From: Phycisphaerae bacterium
GTDB lineage: Bacteria > Planctomycetota > Phycisphaerae > UBA1845 > Fen-1342
DNA: 24,540 bases
Direction of reading: 5' to 3'
Assembly (NCBI GenBank): GCA_022842805.1
Contig: JALHOX010000005.1
Span: 1 to 24,540, forward strand
The notes below the pieces were generated by a model, which worked only from the letters and a program-made list of their open reading frames with translations, was not told the origin of the DNA and searched no databases. The position numbers were made by a program, and so were the translations under genes. Every line of letters starts with the position of its first letter. The stretch's first letter is position 1. This document shows, piece by piece, positions 23,786 to 24,540 of the stretch.

Positions 23786-24540
23786 TCCTTCGCGCCGGCT
23801 GGATTGTCCCCGTCGTACGCCCGCCGATCCGCGATGGCTACATCGCGATCGAGGACGGGCGCATCCTGGCGCTCGGCTCGGCCGACGAACTCGGGCGCGA
23901 CGAACGCGCGGCGGCGACTCACCTGCCCGACTGCGCGATTTTGCCGGGGTTCATCAATGCTCATTGCCATTTGGAGCTCACCGCCTACGCCGGTCGCTTT
24001 CGCCCGCAGCCGCTTTGGAGCTGGTTCTCGGAGTTGATCGCCGCCCGGCGCGAGGAAGGGGCCGCGGAGCGCGAATTCGCCGCCGCGATGGAGGGCATGC
24101 GCCAATCGCTACGGGCCGGCGTCACCCACATCGGCGACATCACGCGTTTGCCCAAGCTGCGACAGCCGATCGCCGATGCGCCGGTGCAACGAACCGTGTT
24201 CATCGAACTGCTCGCGCTAGCGCGCGACGAGCCGCGCACCGTCGAAGAGCTGCGTTGGTGCATCGAACATGCCTGGGAGGACGGGAAGACTCATCCCGGC
24301 GTATCTCCGCACGCGCCCTACACCGTAAAGATCGAGGATGTGCGCGCCGCGATCGCGCTGGCGGGCGACCGCTTCTACATTCCCTGGGCGATGCACTTCG
24401 CCGAGACGCCTGAAGAGGTCGAATGGCTGCGCGGCTCCGAATCCGCATTGCCGGAGTTTTTTCAGGTCGCCCAGCAAGCCGCCGGCGTGGTCTCGCCCCG
24501 CTGCAGCCCCGCCGAGTATCTGCGGCGTCTCGCGCCGGCA
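23782..24540 (+). CDS. Amidohydrolase, MtaD / adenosine-type nucleoside deaminase-like, cut by right edge
   Basis: The frame opens with GTG 23782, overlapping the phosphorylase stop (GTGA), and stays open to the window end (253 codons). It has the small N-terminal beta domain typical of amidohydrolases (GYIAIEDGRILALGS, then AILPGFINAHCHLE with metal ligands H61 and H63). The TIM-barrel elements that follow are GVTHIGDI, SPHAPYTV (H177) and AMHFAET (H205, E207). The arrangement matches the MTA/SAH deaminase, guanine deaminase-like and aminodeoxyfutalosine deaminase group, which hydrolyse a purine 6-amino group. The final metal Asp would lie beyond the window. Coupling to a phosphorylase that has lost 6-amino recognition suggests it acts first, converting an adenine nucleoside to the hypoxanthine form. 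The exact substrate (methylthioadenosine, 5'-deoxyadenosine or aminodeoxyfutalosine) is open. Confidence 0.85.
   Translation, partial: MILRAGWIVPVVRPPIRDGYIAIEDGRILALGSADELGRDERAAATHLPDCAILPGFINAHCHLELTAYAGRFRPQPLWSWFSELIAARREEGAAEREFAAAMEGMRQSLRAGVTHIGDITRLPKLRQPIADAPVQRTVFIELLALARDEPRTVEELRWCIEHAWEDGKTHPGVSPHAPYTVKIEDVRAAIALAGDRFYIPWAMHFAETPEEVEWLRGSESALPEFFQVAQQAAGVVSPRCSPAEYLRRLAPA

Overview
The window reads as a piece of a high-GC (by eye about two-thirds G+C) bacterial chromosome, most probably from the Planctomycetota. This is inferred from a membrane protein with the CPRC-x-YNLR ... CPECG zinc-ribbon signature common in that phylum, a multihaem cytochrome carrying TPRs, a very large kinase-fold protein with an Asn/Glu-rich linker, and a PEP/pyruvate-binding protein with receiver domains. 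The class is not determinable by eye (a Phycisphaerae-like lineage is a guess). No rRNA, tRNA, CRISPR array, transposase or phage gene was seen. Gene density is high, and the G/C-rich third codon positions leave long spurious open frames opposite most genes.

Layout, left to right. 1-2845 (-): a receiver/PEP-pyruvate-binding protein, cut by the left edge. 3252-6002 (+): a membrane-anchored multihaem cytochrome with TPRs, divergent from it. 6015-6935 (-): a CPBP intramembrane protease. 6990-9439 (+): a protein of unknown function overlapping a family 2 glycosyltransferase by 4 bp. 9586-10708 (+): a small lipoprotein followed 16 bp later by a TlyA-like rRNA methyltransferase that lacks the S4 domain. 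10740-11462 (-): a SAM-dependent methyltransferase. 11579-13039 (+): an unrecognised membrane protein.

13093-22536 (-): a four-gene co-oriented block. In transcription order it holds a double-zinc-ribbon membrane protein, a many-pass membrane protein, a 2002-residue pseudokinase-like transmembrane protein, and the metalloregulator MntR. The 2002-residue protein is the most unusual object here. It has a degenerate kinase C-lobe, about eleven helical units spaced 52-62 residues apart, one membrane span, an NEN-repeat linker and about 770 extracytoplasmic residues of unknown fold.

22799-24540 (+): a divergent promoter drives an MTAP/PNP-family nucleoside phosphorylase. It overlaps by 4 bp an amidohydrolase of the MtaD / adenosine-type deaminase kind, which runs off the right edge. 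The phosphorylase has lost the acidic residues that mark 6-aminopurine specificity, so a deaminate-then-phosphorolyse salvage route is plausible. Apart from such pairs (unknown protein-glycosyltransferase, lipoprotein-TlyA, phosphorylase-deaminase) the genes look like single housekeeping or lineage-specific units rather than one integrated pathway.
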